Positions 35,707-50,504 of a DNA stretch of 64,000 nt are shown one piece after another. The translations under genes and the position numbers were made by a program. The notes below the pieces were generated by a model. That model searched no databases. It saw only the letters and a program-made list of their open reading frames with translations, and was not told the DNA's origin. Origin of the DNA: Trichoplax sp. H2 (Eukaryota > Placozoa > Uniplacotomia > Trichoplacea); contig NOWV01000033.1 of assembly GCA_003344405.1 (NCBI GenBank), forward strand, positions 310,001-374,000. The letters are read 5' to 3'. How positions within the stretch are numbered: the first letter of the stretch is position 1; each line of letters starts with the position of its first letter.

Positions 35707-36179
35707 GATATGCTTAATTTAACTTAATGTGTGAATATTTGCACTGTCAATGCTTTCGTAATATCAAATGGCATGGCCATATTGTGGCAACGTTTACTGA
35801 TGTCAATGTGCTGTAAATTCTCGATCTATGTACTAAGTACAGTACTAACGATACATTAGGCATCATTCTCACACTACAGTACAGCGTAAGTTATTGCAAA
35901 TTGCAGACTTCTTTTATCCATGTACGAGAGCATCGCGTGGTAGAGCTCCTAAATTTTCGAGTAGATTGAAACCTTAATAGAAAGTGCTTATCTTGACACT
36001 ATACCCTTGTTTATACCGAAATAAATTTCTTAATGTATTCCTATCACCTGTTACAAGTTATGCTTTTATGTCAGAAAGAAATCAATGATTGCGATGTTAT
36101 ATTCATACTAAATAAATCTGTATATTTGTTGTATTAATTGGATGCGTTGTACATAAAGTGTGTGATCGATATTTATTAT

Positions 36180-37130
36180 TTTATTGCTTATTTAGTTAGC
36201 TAAAAAAACGTAGGACGTAGGAGGTTGCTATTAACTCAATTAAGCGTTAATCATGCAGCCTTCCATATGATCCACCGAGATTTTCAACCTAGAAAATAGT
36301 TGAACACATTACTGTATATTATTTATAATTTACTCCATCTTACCACCAAGCTGATTATTGTACTAAATTTTTTATGAATATAGTTTATAGAATAACAATA
36401 CTGTCTTAAGGTTCAGTGTTAACCTTAATTAAGTCGGCAGCATGCTAACTATCGCCGCTTATGCAATATACAACATGGAAAACATACAAGTATCGTAGTA
36501 ATGCATTAAAAATTGTTAGGTATGGGGCAATAATTTGTAACTCAGCCAATATACTTACGCATTTAATGGAATATGCTGCTATCATTAATCTAAATCATGT
36601 CGGTATATACGGTATGAATAAGCATATAGACATACTGGCTATTAGCTAATTTCTAGTAATCTAGGGAGGGTGCGTGATGCTGTTGGCAGCAGATTTTAAT
36701 TTGAGCAAATCAAGTAATGCCCTATTGCAAATGAATCTAACAAAAAATTGTTCCCAAAATTTGGACACTGAAAATGTTCTAACATTTTAAAAAAGTAGAT
36801 AAAAAAACTATACAGGGTTAAGAAACGCGATATATACTTGTATCAGTAGGCATATACGTAACATAATCGTACGATAATTTGTGGCTATGTTAAACTTCAA
36901 TTGGCGCTCATGTTGTATACACAATCCAATTATATCCATGCATGGTCCTGATTTTCAATTGCTACTGCTATCGGATTTTATTGAACCGAACAAAAAAAAT
37001 ACTGTACTTTGTCTAACGTCATTAAATTGCGTAGAACGCTATTTTCCTAAAAAGTAATATCAGGAGATATAGCTGATATGGAACTTACATTATATTCAAT
37101 TGATTCATTGTTATCAACTTGCAAGCAGTT
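36180..37130. repeat. Diverged direct duplication, copy A
   Basis: Pairs with 37860-38800 at an offset of about 1.68-1.71 kb. Matching blocks: ATAACAATACT (36390 and 38071), TTGAGCAAATCAA (36701 and 38408), and GTCTAACRTCATTAAA (37011 and 38699) followed by a shared CTATTTTCCTAAAAAGTAA-type block. No open reading frame is conserved. Confidence 0.75.
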
Positions 37131-37859
37131 AATTTCATAGAGTTGGGGATGAGAGACCAACAATCGCATAAGTAATATACAATAATAATAATCAAGTACT
37201 GTGCACTACTTCAATTAAATCTGCCCTAAAGCAATAATCGGACTTCTATATTATGGATCGTAGGTCCATTTACTCCTGCTAGTAATATTCGTATACAGGT
37301 ATACATGCAGAGCATCTACTACAATTTACAATATAAAATGCTTTCACTTTTAAAATACTATCTTGTGTATATTATCATAAAATCCATTCACACCTTGTAG
37401 CAATTTTACACTTTTTAACCAACTTTATTTATCGATTATAAATACGAGGACCTCTATACATGATTACCACAAATAATTCCCCAAGATGCCTAAACCTTAA
37501 AACCAGAAACCAATGTCCAGTGTAATTATATTAAACTAACATAAGTATAATAGACTACTTCACAGCAGACTAAAGAGTCACTATGATGGATTTAAGTTAA
37601 ACTGCTTTATTATAAATTAAATCACTAATGGCTGCCTTCATAACCAAAATCAATATAGCGAAGTTTTACGACACTACGCAGCACAACGCTGAGAAAACAA
37701 ATAATGATCTTAATTAAAGAGCTGGCCTTACATATTATCACTTGGCTGCCGTTGGTGGAAATTAGAATTGTCTTCATATTCATGCTGAGCAATTTTGTAT
37801 ATTTTGTTGTATCAATCGTACATGTGCATGCGTATACTGAATGCGAGGCAGTATTTATT

Positions 37860-38800
37860 CTGTTGCTTGTTCAGTTAGCTCCAAAAAACATCAATTAGGG
37901 ATACAGTAGGCTATTAATTTTATTCAGCGTTAATTGTACAGTCTTCGGAATGATGTGCCGACATTTTTAGCCCAGCCAATAGCTTAACGCATTAAATCGT
38001 TCTTCAATCTATTTATCTCATCACGGACTTGATAATCTTATTGAATTCTTATGTATACAGGCTGAAGGATAACAATACTATTTCAAGGTACTGTATAACT
38101 TTTATTTGAATCGATTTCACATTAAGAATCGCTGCTTCCCGAAACATACAACGTTAAAAGATAAAAGTATCAGAAGAATTAAAGGGCGTAGGGCATAATC
38201 AAGCTAAAAAAATGTGCGGCAATAAGGAACCAAATTTATAATTCAACAAATACAATTCTATAACGGAATACAGTATCATCATTTGTGCTGATTTACGTCA
38301 ATACATACGGTATGCATAATTATAATTCGTTAGATTGTATATTACACTTAGTTTCAGATAACCATTTGTAGATAGGAATACGTGATGCTATTTGTAGCAG
38401 TACATATTTGAGCAAATCAAATAATGCCTAGATGTAAATGAGCCTATTAATAACTAACATTCTCGCAAGTTTGGATATCTAAAATATTGTATACGTACAT
38501 TGTTAAAAAAGTATAAAAAATACTACAGCGTTAAAGAAATGCGATACTATATATATATTTATACTATATACCTATATATTCATAGTATAATTCATAGCTA
38601 CGTCAGATCTTATTTAGTGATCATACTATGTATATAGTATATTCTAATACACGTCATTACTACCACCGGGGTTTTATCGAAGCGGATAAAAATATTTCGT
38701 CTAACATCATTAAAAAGCTTACGAAACCATTTCCCTATAAAGTAACCGTGAAAGATATCTTATTTAGCAGAAATTGACATAGAACTCATATTACGAGTAT
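37860..38800. repeat. Diverged direct duplication, copy B
   Basis: Second copy of the unit at 36180-37130, with similar order and spacing of conserved blocks. Divergence is substantial, so this is not an assembly artefact. Confidence 0.75.
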
Positions 38801-38926
38801 AATTAAGGATCAACTATCTACAGCAGTAAATAATGTTAAATTGGTTGTTAGCCTCTAACAGTTACTCGGTGATTACAGTACAAATTTACGTGAAATTCTT
38901 TAATGCTCACCTAATAATTGATACGT

Positions 38927-42138
<3,212 letters not shown>

Positions 42139-42663
42139 CTTGCTGCCTAGCAATCGCTTTTACCTTTCGGCTAGAATAGATGAAAGTTGACAGTTAAGGC
42201 TAATAAACATGTTGAAGTTTATCAACAGTACTATTGAATGCATCTTGAAGAGGGCTATCGTATTCAATTAGCCGTCGAAGGAAATTAAAAGGTGGAACTA
42301 GAGTCAACAAACGCTTGTGTTGTAGTTTGCGATATGTAGAGTCGTTGACACTACAGTATTGCGCCTTGCTTCTACTACGTATCGGCAATGGAGAAACTGC
42401 CTCCTTTTACCCTATCGTCCAATCCATAGTCTAATTGTATTGATAGATCGCAAGCTTGCAATCCAATATGAGATAGAGAATGCTCTCCAATCAAGATGAT
42501 AATACTTTTTATACCACTTTTATTTCTCCTTCACGTAGTCTATTTTTACGCTTACTACGGCATCTACTGTTACGTCAATAAATCAATACACTACCGTTGA
42601 AAGTTGAAAATAGATTGGTGCCAGATTGGCTAAGTAAATCACTTGATAATACACTATAAAGGA

Positions 42664-43153
42664 TTGTTTTGCATTTAGGTATGCAAACATTACACTACAA
42701 ATCATTCCTTCAACCCTAAATCAATCTAATACTTACTGCGATGAGAATAAACCAGACCTCTTGGTGCCGCACAAATCAGCTAAGCAAAGCTAAGGAAAAT
42801 GTCTAGATGATGAAGTCAATATATTATATATATATACATATAAGTTGTGGACACGGTTTTCAACGCCTTATAGTATAGTCTTCTAGTGCTAGCTACTAAT
42901 GCTGACTGGACGGACGTGACGCCATGCCAACAGGAGTATCAAGACTGTACTGTTGGAGGATCATCCCTCCTATACGAAACCTAGCCTACGGGATAACAGC
43001 ATCAACTGTAATTTACCATGATTTGACCATGATTTTACCATGATTTGACCATAATTTTACCAAGAAATAAACAAAATACGTTGCGCCATTGGTTGCAGTA
43101 GTATGCCCATCAAAACATCCAATTGACTGAAGTGAGTAAGACACGGTTTTACA
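42664..43153. repeat. Duplicated segment, left copy (ends at a gap)
   Basis: 490 bp matching 43174-43778 almost base for base from TTGTTTTGCATTTAGG to CACGGTTTTACA. It lacks about 101 bp present in the right copy (after AAGACTGTACTGT) and a short TATA-repeat length variant near 42835. Confidence 0.9.
43012..43063. repeat. 11-bp minisatellite
   Basis: About five units alternating ATTTTACCATG and ATTTGACCATG. The same array occurs in the right copy at about 43634-43685. Confidence 0.8.
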
Positions 43154-43173
43154 NNNNNNNNNNNNNNNNNNNN
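43154..43173. other. Assembly gap (20 N)
   Basis: Run of 20 N between two near-identical segments. Confidence 1.
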
Positions 43174-43778
43174 TTGTTTTGCATTTAGGTATGCAAACAT
43201 TACACTACAAATCATTCCTTCAACCCTAAATCAATCTAATACTTACTGCGATGAGAATAAACCAGACCTCTTGGTGCCGCACAAATCAGCTAAGCAAAGC
43301 TAAGGAAAATGTCTAGATGATGAAGTCAATATATTATATATATATATACTGTATACATATAAGTTGTGGACACGGTTTTCAACGCCTTATAGTACAGTCT
43401 TCTAGTGCTAGCTACTAATGCTGACTGGACGGACGTGACGCCATGACAACAGGAGTATCAAGACTGTACTGTCCACAGTGTCCAGTCTTTCCTGAGTGTG
43501 GGGTCTCTAACAATGTCCACTGTACTATATACTCGTATAAACATGGAGAGTGGATAAGACACCACTCAGCGCTACCATGGAGGATCATCCCTCCTATACG
43601 AAACCTAGCCTACGGGATAACAGCATTAACAGTAATTTACCATGATTTGACCATGATTTTACCATGATTTGACCATAATTTTACCAAGAAATAAACAAAA
43701 TACGTTGCGCCATTGGTTGCAGTAGTATGCCCATCAAAACATCCAATTGACTGAAGTGAGTAAGACACGGTTTTACAG
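43174..43778. repeat. Duplicated segment, right copy
   Basis: Longer form of 42664-43153. Beyond CACGGTTTTACA it continues into unique sequence (GTCATGAAATC), as expected if the left contig simply stopped in an allelic copy. Confidence 0.9.
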
Positions 43779-44387
43779 TCATGAAATCAAGCATGGCAGT
43801 TTTTCACTCACTACACTACTCTTCATTCATCAATTTTACTCTAACCCATGTTTCAATCACGTTTTATTTTGGCTTACTAGGCAGTAGTGATAAGATTTCA
43901 TTTCTGTGAAATTGAAATACTACACATTAGTCACTGATTTAATGGCGTATTTTATTCTGATATTATGCGATCGCTCTTTTCATGACATCATTTTTCCTCC
44001 TACAAGCATCCCACTTGCATCCAGTCACATTGAGTAGGGAATGGCTTATTGCATAAAGGTGTCACCCTTACTAAACTATCGAAGGTAAGACTGACCAACA
44101 TACTAAGAAGGGAATAGTCATCGAGATGACAGCTTACTTTGCACACTATTCCCAACTACATTCGCTGCTGGACTTTGGGTACAATACCGTACAGTCCATT
44201 TATACAGTACCTAAATGATTGTACAGTACATTGGACACTGTCAAAAGGACGCTGTAGTACATGTGCGAAACCGGGTACAGGTACAACACCAGTCCAGCCA
44301 TTCCGACCAAATCAATTTTTCTTGCTTACCTTGCTTCTGCAAACATCTATCAACATTGTCATTGAGTAAGAAATTAAAGGAGGAAAA

Positions 44388-47300
44388 ATGGCCAGAGGAA
44401 GTAAGCTCAATGATGATAAGCACTATACTGCATAGATAATCATGTTATAATTGGTGTTTATCTGTCTTTCGCTTCATTAGAAAAGCAAAGCAAGCGTTTG
44501 TCAGCTAGGAAACGATATAAAGTGGAGCATAACGTAAGTAATTTGCAGAGGTTAAGAATGAAGGAGAACCATCACATCGACATGCTCACTTCAAAATGAC
44601 AAATTACAGTTGTGTTATTGTTATCAAGTTTTACTGTCATCAAGGCAATCCTTTATGCCTGTGCTTGTGAATGAAATTGATATTTTACTCACTTGAATGT
44701 CTGATACCGTAGAATGGAGTAACTCAGACTACAATCGTGTAGCTAGCAAATGCAAAGATTGAACGTTGGTGATGATCATTTCCAAAGTTATGATCAGTTA
44801 ATTAGCCAATATCTACCATTCTTACACTATTTTATTACGTTGAAAAGGTTCGAGAACATCGGCGAAAAGTTAAGAAAGCTGCCAAAGAGCTAGCAAAGAA
44901 GGGTATTAAAAAGGGTAGGACACTATTGTAATCTTCAATGGAATGCATGTAAACAGGAGCTTTTGATAGATACCCAATTGCCCACAGTTGATTGAAGCTT
45001 GCATGTACTGTAACTGCCTTTGCATCAAAAGACTGCTAATCAAACATGATATCTACAGTATAATTGCATATAACAAGAACAACAGTGAACCTCTGTGTCA
45101 CTATCATAGGACTAAAGTTGAAGCTTTCCCTATACAGTATAATTTTAACGTGTGGTATCCATAAACATAGGATCCAAGAAAGATCCTGGAATACCTAATT
45201 TGTATCCTTTCAAGGAGCAATTACTGCGTCAAATGGAAGAAAGAAAATTACGGGTAGGATAATAATTTATTAGTCAATCTAAGGTACAGTACATTCATTA
45301 ACAACGTTAATGATACAAAATATTACAGTCGTAATATCTGTAATTAATAAATATACCTCAATGATGCATACTATCAATCACTGAATATACTGGGAATGGG
45401 AAATATTGTAGATTGAACAAGATCGAGAGAGACGCAAGTTAGAAAGACATGAAGAACTTAGTAAACGTAGAGACTTGAAAAGCATACAAGCCGATGCTGA
45501 ACGCCGAGCTGAAGAATTTAATAATAGGGTATACACTTCTGCTACGGTAGCTAACATATTAATTACAATACAAGTATACCCCAAAAATTCAATTCCACAT
45601 TATAAGTAACATCTCTAAACTCTATTTTAAAATTATTTAGGTATTACAAAATGCCGAGGAAGCAAACAACGGACAGAATGAAATTACTGGTAAGATCCAA
45701 ATTGCAATTATAATAGCAATACTAGCATTCAATGCAAGATTCTAATAAAAAATGTCATAATATTCCCTTTTCTTCTATTTTTTGGATAAGTATATGCGGA
45801 ATGTTTAACATATAGCTCATTTTTTTTTTATAGAACAATCTAGGAAGCAATATTACAAAGAATTTAAAAAGGTTCATGATAGAAGTACTAATACCTAACT
45901 ATTTTTATGCACTATAATCTGATCGGATCTCCTCTAAAATTTTTCTACAGGTTGTTGAAGCAGCCGATGTGATATTACAAGTATTAGATGCTCGTGATCC
46001 ACTTGGGTGCAGATGCTTAGAGGTATTATCTACCATATAATTAGGAATTCATCACCCTTAAGTTTTATAAATCTATTTATTAACTTTAAAAAAAATTAGG
46101 TAGAACGTGCTATTTTTTCATCTGGATCTAAAAAGAAGCTAGTATTGCTATTAAATAAAATTGGTATGAAAAAACACAATGATGATGCAAATTAAAAGTT
46201 TTATCTGGAGCTACGTATTGATTCATTCATTCTAACCTATTTGGGTAAATTGTGTTATTATAAGATTTAATTCCTCGTGATAATATCGAAAAATGGCTTA
46301 AGTATCTCAGGAATGAGCTACCAGCCATAGCCTTTAAAGCATCAACTCAATCTCAAAAAGATCATATTGTAAGAACCCTGACTCTTTAGTTATACATATC
46401 TAATTTGTGCCGCTATCATCGATACTCACGTATCTCTCCAACTTGTTATCAGGCTAGGAGTAAAGTTGCTGTCACCACAGCTTCAAAAAATTCATTAAAT
46501 GCAAGTATTTGCTATGGAGCAGATACTCTCATGAAATTATTGTCTAATTACTGCCGTAATTTAGGCTTGAAAACTTCAATTACGGTTGGTGTTGTCGGTA
46601 AGTAAGCCAAGTAAATAATGTAAAGGTTAATGAACGACCTCGATATGAACAATCTCTTACTAAACTGATTTACTTATCAGGATTGCCTAACGTTGGAAAG
46701 AGCAGGTATAATACTCTTTCATATCTATGCTTTCTGAATTTTCAATTTTTTTAGCTCTTTATAAATTTTGTTGTATTTGTAGTAATAACTTTATCTTTAT
46801 TGATAAATTGCCGTTCTATCTAGTGTTATCAATAGCTTGAAAAGATCTAGAGCATGCACAGTCGGATCAGAGCCAGGAGTAACAAAGTTAGTATTCACCT
46901 TGTTTACTTGATTTTTACATCTTCAAAGTGACTCTACACAAGCAATAAACTTGACAATGATCTAATGCAAAATTTCTTTATCAGGAATATGCAAGAAATC
47001 AACTTAGATAAGCACATAAAGTTATTAGATAGCCCCGGAATTGTTATGAGCAAGCGCAATGACAATACTGGATTAATTTTAAGAAATTGTGTCAAGGTAT
47101 AAATGGTTTTACAAATCATCCATAGCTCTACCGATTTTATGTTACGCGCGTATCACTCTTTAGAAAATTATATAGTTTCTTCTGTTTTCTGTTCACTTTC
47201 TAGCTGGATGAAGTCCAAGATCCGATCCCTGCTGTAGAAGCTATCTTGAAAAGATGTAACCGTCAACAGGTATGAAATTAGGATATTTTATACATTCTCT

Positions 47301-48897
47301 TATGACCTTATTTTAACTTAACGGCACCTACATGACGATTCGTATCAAGCCCTGTATATCCATGATGCCGACTAATTAACGCAATTACTGATATAGATTA
47401 TGGAAAAGTACTGTATTCCTGAATATAATAATGTTAATGATTTCCTGTCTCTTCTTGCGCATCGACTGGGCAGACTAAAGAAAGGTATCATTTGATGTCA
47501 TCACATTAACTTTTAGATGCTATATCGATTATAATTACTTAATCGAAAAGTACTGTATAGACTGCAATTTTGCTAAGTCAGTATTAATAATTTAGGTGGA
47601 ATTCCAAACGTTGAGGCTGCCGCTAAAAGTATTCTTACCGACTGGAATAGGTTGCGTAAAAAATAGACTTACATATTTGCTATCTTAGAACTGATTTTAT
47701 ATTGCATAACTAATCCATATTACTACTGATGACAGTGGAAAGATATCCTACTATACGCACCCACCGGAGCAACATAAACTGCCTTCCCACATTTCTGCTG
47801 AGATTGTCACTGAATGGAGTCAAGCCTTTGATATTGTTAGTTCCGCATTAACAATAACCAGGACGTTAATCCATCTTTGAATAGATAGTCTCTAATATTA
47901 TCTTGTTATTATTTTGTAGAATACTTTATTAAGCGATGAAAGACAAAATTTACGAGGTAATGCACAAATTTTTTGCCTCAATAACAACATATAAGTCAAA
48001 TTGGGGCTACAGTATATGTAATCTTGTTGTTGTTTAGATCTGGCTATCGAAACTGATGTAGAGATGACAGATGCGGTAGGATTAAATCCTAATGATTTAA
48101 TTGATGAAGAGAGTATTGGATCGGTAAGAACTCCCGCTGCATACAAACTGTAGCTACTTTCTATCCGGAACAACCGGATGCATTCGAATATTTTTTATAA
48201 GTACTTTTTATTAAGTAAATTTTTCTGCAATCAATAATTATAATAGCAAGATGAATATAGTGATGATGATGATGATGATGAAGAGGCAATGTCTATGTCG
48301 GAAGACGAAGTCGATGACAATGTTAGTGCAGTATTACACTGAGTAACATCAGCTTGAAAATATTAACTGAGTATCGTAAAGGGTTTAATGTATACGTTGT
48401 AAAAATATGCTATATCTATAGAACGAAGATGAGTTAGTGACTGTTCAGATACGGCCGAAGAAATCGCTATCTGAACCCTTAGTCAAACAGAAAGGAAGTA
48501 GCAATTCTCCTAGTACATCAAATATTCCAATCGAGAAGCTGAGAAAAAAAGTAAGTGACTTGGTATATTCGACAGTATACATTATCGCTACTGTATCTAA
48601 AATAGTTGTATTGCCATTATCTTGTTTAATTAAATATCTGTAATTGGTAACTAATAAAATGCATTTTAATATATAGCAACTTAAGAAACAACGAAAAGAA
48701 ACTCGTAGACAGGGTTGGCCGGCTTTTATTAATTGCATTAGTAGTGATCTCTGTCTAAACTCAGTTCGACTTAAAATCTCATCTAACTTACTGTTCTTTT
48801 CTTAGAAGCCAGACTATTACAACAAAATCCTGAAAAAGATCCTGACGCTATGAATGATTCCGATGATGCTTACAACTTTGCAACCGATTTTTATTAA
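44388..48897 (+). CDS. GNL3: Nucleostemin-family GTPase (GNL3/GNL3L), 24 exons
   Basis: Nucleolar YlqF/YawG-type circularly permuted GTPase of ribosome biogenesis. Exons: 44388-44400, 44481-44533, 44848-44914, 45171-45253, 45412-45528, 45641-45689, 45834-45871, 45951-46022, 46100-46163, 46265-46368, 46453-46597, 46681-46705, 46824-46886, 46985-47096, 47204-47269, 47397-47484, 47596-47650, 47736-47835, 47920-47956, 48038-48123, 48247-48321, 48422-48550, 48677-48713, 48806-48897; 589 aa. A basic nucleolar N-terminus ([11 protein letters not shown]) leads to [12 protein letters not shown] and a charged coiled region. G motifs come in permuted order: DARD (153-156), NKID (183-186), P-loop GLPNVGKSS (269-277), DSPG (313-316). 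Then [18 protein letters not shown], an acidic run encoded by a GAT repeat, and a [11 protein letters not shown] end. GLPNVGKSS and [12 protein letters not shown] are closer to GNL3L than to human GNL3; probably it predates or represents both. Confidence 0.93.
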
Positions 48898-50504
48898 TGT
48901 GATACTAAATCAATTTAGTATTCACAAAACTGACTTAATTAATGTACTGCGATTGTATTGTATGTATCCGACCAATGTATTTTTATAACTGCATCATTTA
49001 TGACGATAGTAATTAAGTAAGACCAGATAATATTCTCAGAGTTTATGCATAGAAATATGTACATTGGTATTATAATAGCTATAAGTTTTTCCTTCAAAAT
49101 AATAAAAGAGAGAAATCTTTCGATAATTTAGCAAGATCAATATAAATCATTTTAACTTTGAATTTGTTATAGCTTTATAAAAGTATTAATAGTGTACGAC
49201 AAATATTTTCATATCGAGCATCTAGTCGCATGATAGTAAAATAATTGAAGAGACAATCACTATTTCTTTCTTTTTAGGCACATAGTAGTGGCATGAAGCC
49301 GCTGCATACATGCAGTATACGTACTAGAATACGTTTACGTAACAGCTCTATAAAGATTTCTGTGCACTAGCATCATTATTTGATATAAGTAATGAATGCG
49401 TTGTTACAGATTACTCAAATTACGATATGCAAAATGTTAGCGTATCTATAAAGATAACTTTAGCTAGAAATGTAGATGCTCTCGTTGACCGTTTTACTTG
49501 AAGCTTGCCTTTTATTCTAATTTAAATATTGCAAATGGTTGAAGATGCATGGGCACAATTTAATATTAAATAACTAGAAACATATCCCAGATAGAATTCG
49601 AATTCAGCATTCTTACATGTAAATATAGCAAAATTGACTTAAGTGGCTCGTACTGAAGCTAACGTAATCAGCACAGTGAATAAATTTTTAAAAGCGGACA
49701 TTGAGTATTGCAATGTTATCAGGTAGATTTAAAGGATTGCAAGATTATTACACATTAAACATTATCTTGCATCATGAATAATTTGAAGCAATGAAGAAAA
49801 GCATGATAAATTACTAGTGAAAGTATACAGAATTGAGTTTATAGTATAATATCAGATTCTAAAATTAGTATAAAAAGAAATAAATTTAACCATAAACTAA
49901 TCAACAATTTAATCCTTTTCTTTTTAAATTTAGATGCAGTAAATGGTTTATGACCAGAAAAAAATGAGATGTAGGAATTTTCATCAATGATGAGCTATCA
50001 TGAAGAATATTAGATTAATGATGTAAATAGTCAAATAAAATTGAACATGCTGTTGATAATACTTGACTTAGTTTAACATAATATTATTTTAGGCAAAGAT
50101 TATGAAGATTTTAAGCATGTGCTTAAATGAAGCATGAATAGGAAGTGTAATGCTTTCAAGATAGTAAAGTAGTACTAAATTGATATATCCATGTACGTCA
50201 AAATTTCATAATTACATAAAGTCGTAAGTGGCTTAATGAATTAAACGGGTATTATCCTAAGCGGAATGGAACGAAATAAAACAAGAACTGTTCTTCAGTA
50301 TTTATCAAGTAAAGTACATACTTGTAAAGATATGAAAAAGTCCTCATTAATAACATTAGAAAGGGAATTCAGATATAACGTATCAATTCATAGTACCTAG
50401 AATCGAAGTACTTGCTTCCTAAATTTAAAATCTAAAATAATTAACAACGATATCATAAGTCCTAAAATAACTTATCCAATCCAGTTATTATTTGAAATTA
50501 AGGG
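48898..50504. other. Convergent intergenic region GNL3/GABA-B-like
   Basis: Two 3' ends face each other. No exon or repeat that I can support; very AT-rich. Confidence 0.5.

Larger units (their letters stand above)
35707..38926. other. Gene-poor interval between LSM3 and p38
   Basis: No supported exon. About 36180-37130 and 37860-38800 are diverged direct copies of one another; between them lies about 700 bp of unassigned sequence. A short TATA-type dinucleotide tract is at about 38555-38600. Confidence 0.6.
42139..44387. other. Divergent intergenic region p38/GNL3, with a gap and a duplicated segment
   Basis: Head-to-head spacer of about 2.2 kb. It holds the duplicate pair 42664-43153 and 43174-43778 around a gap, 11-bp minisatellites, and TACAGTA units at 44180-44235 upstream of the GNL3 ATG. 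The open frame at 43443-43667 exists in only one of the two copies' full forms and is not called. Confidence 0.7.

Noticed and set aside
43443-43667. 74-aa open frame
   Set aside because: Broken by the 101-bp difference in the other copy of the duplicated segment; no family similarity.
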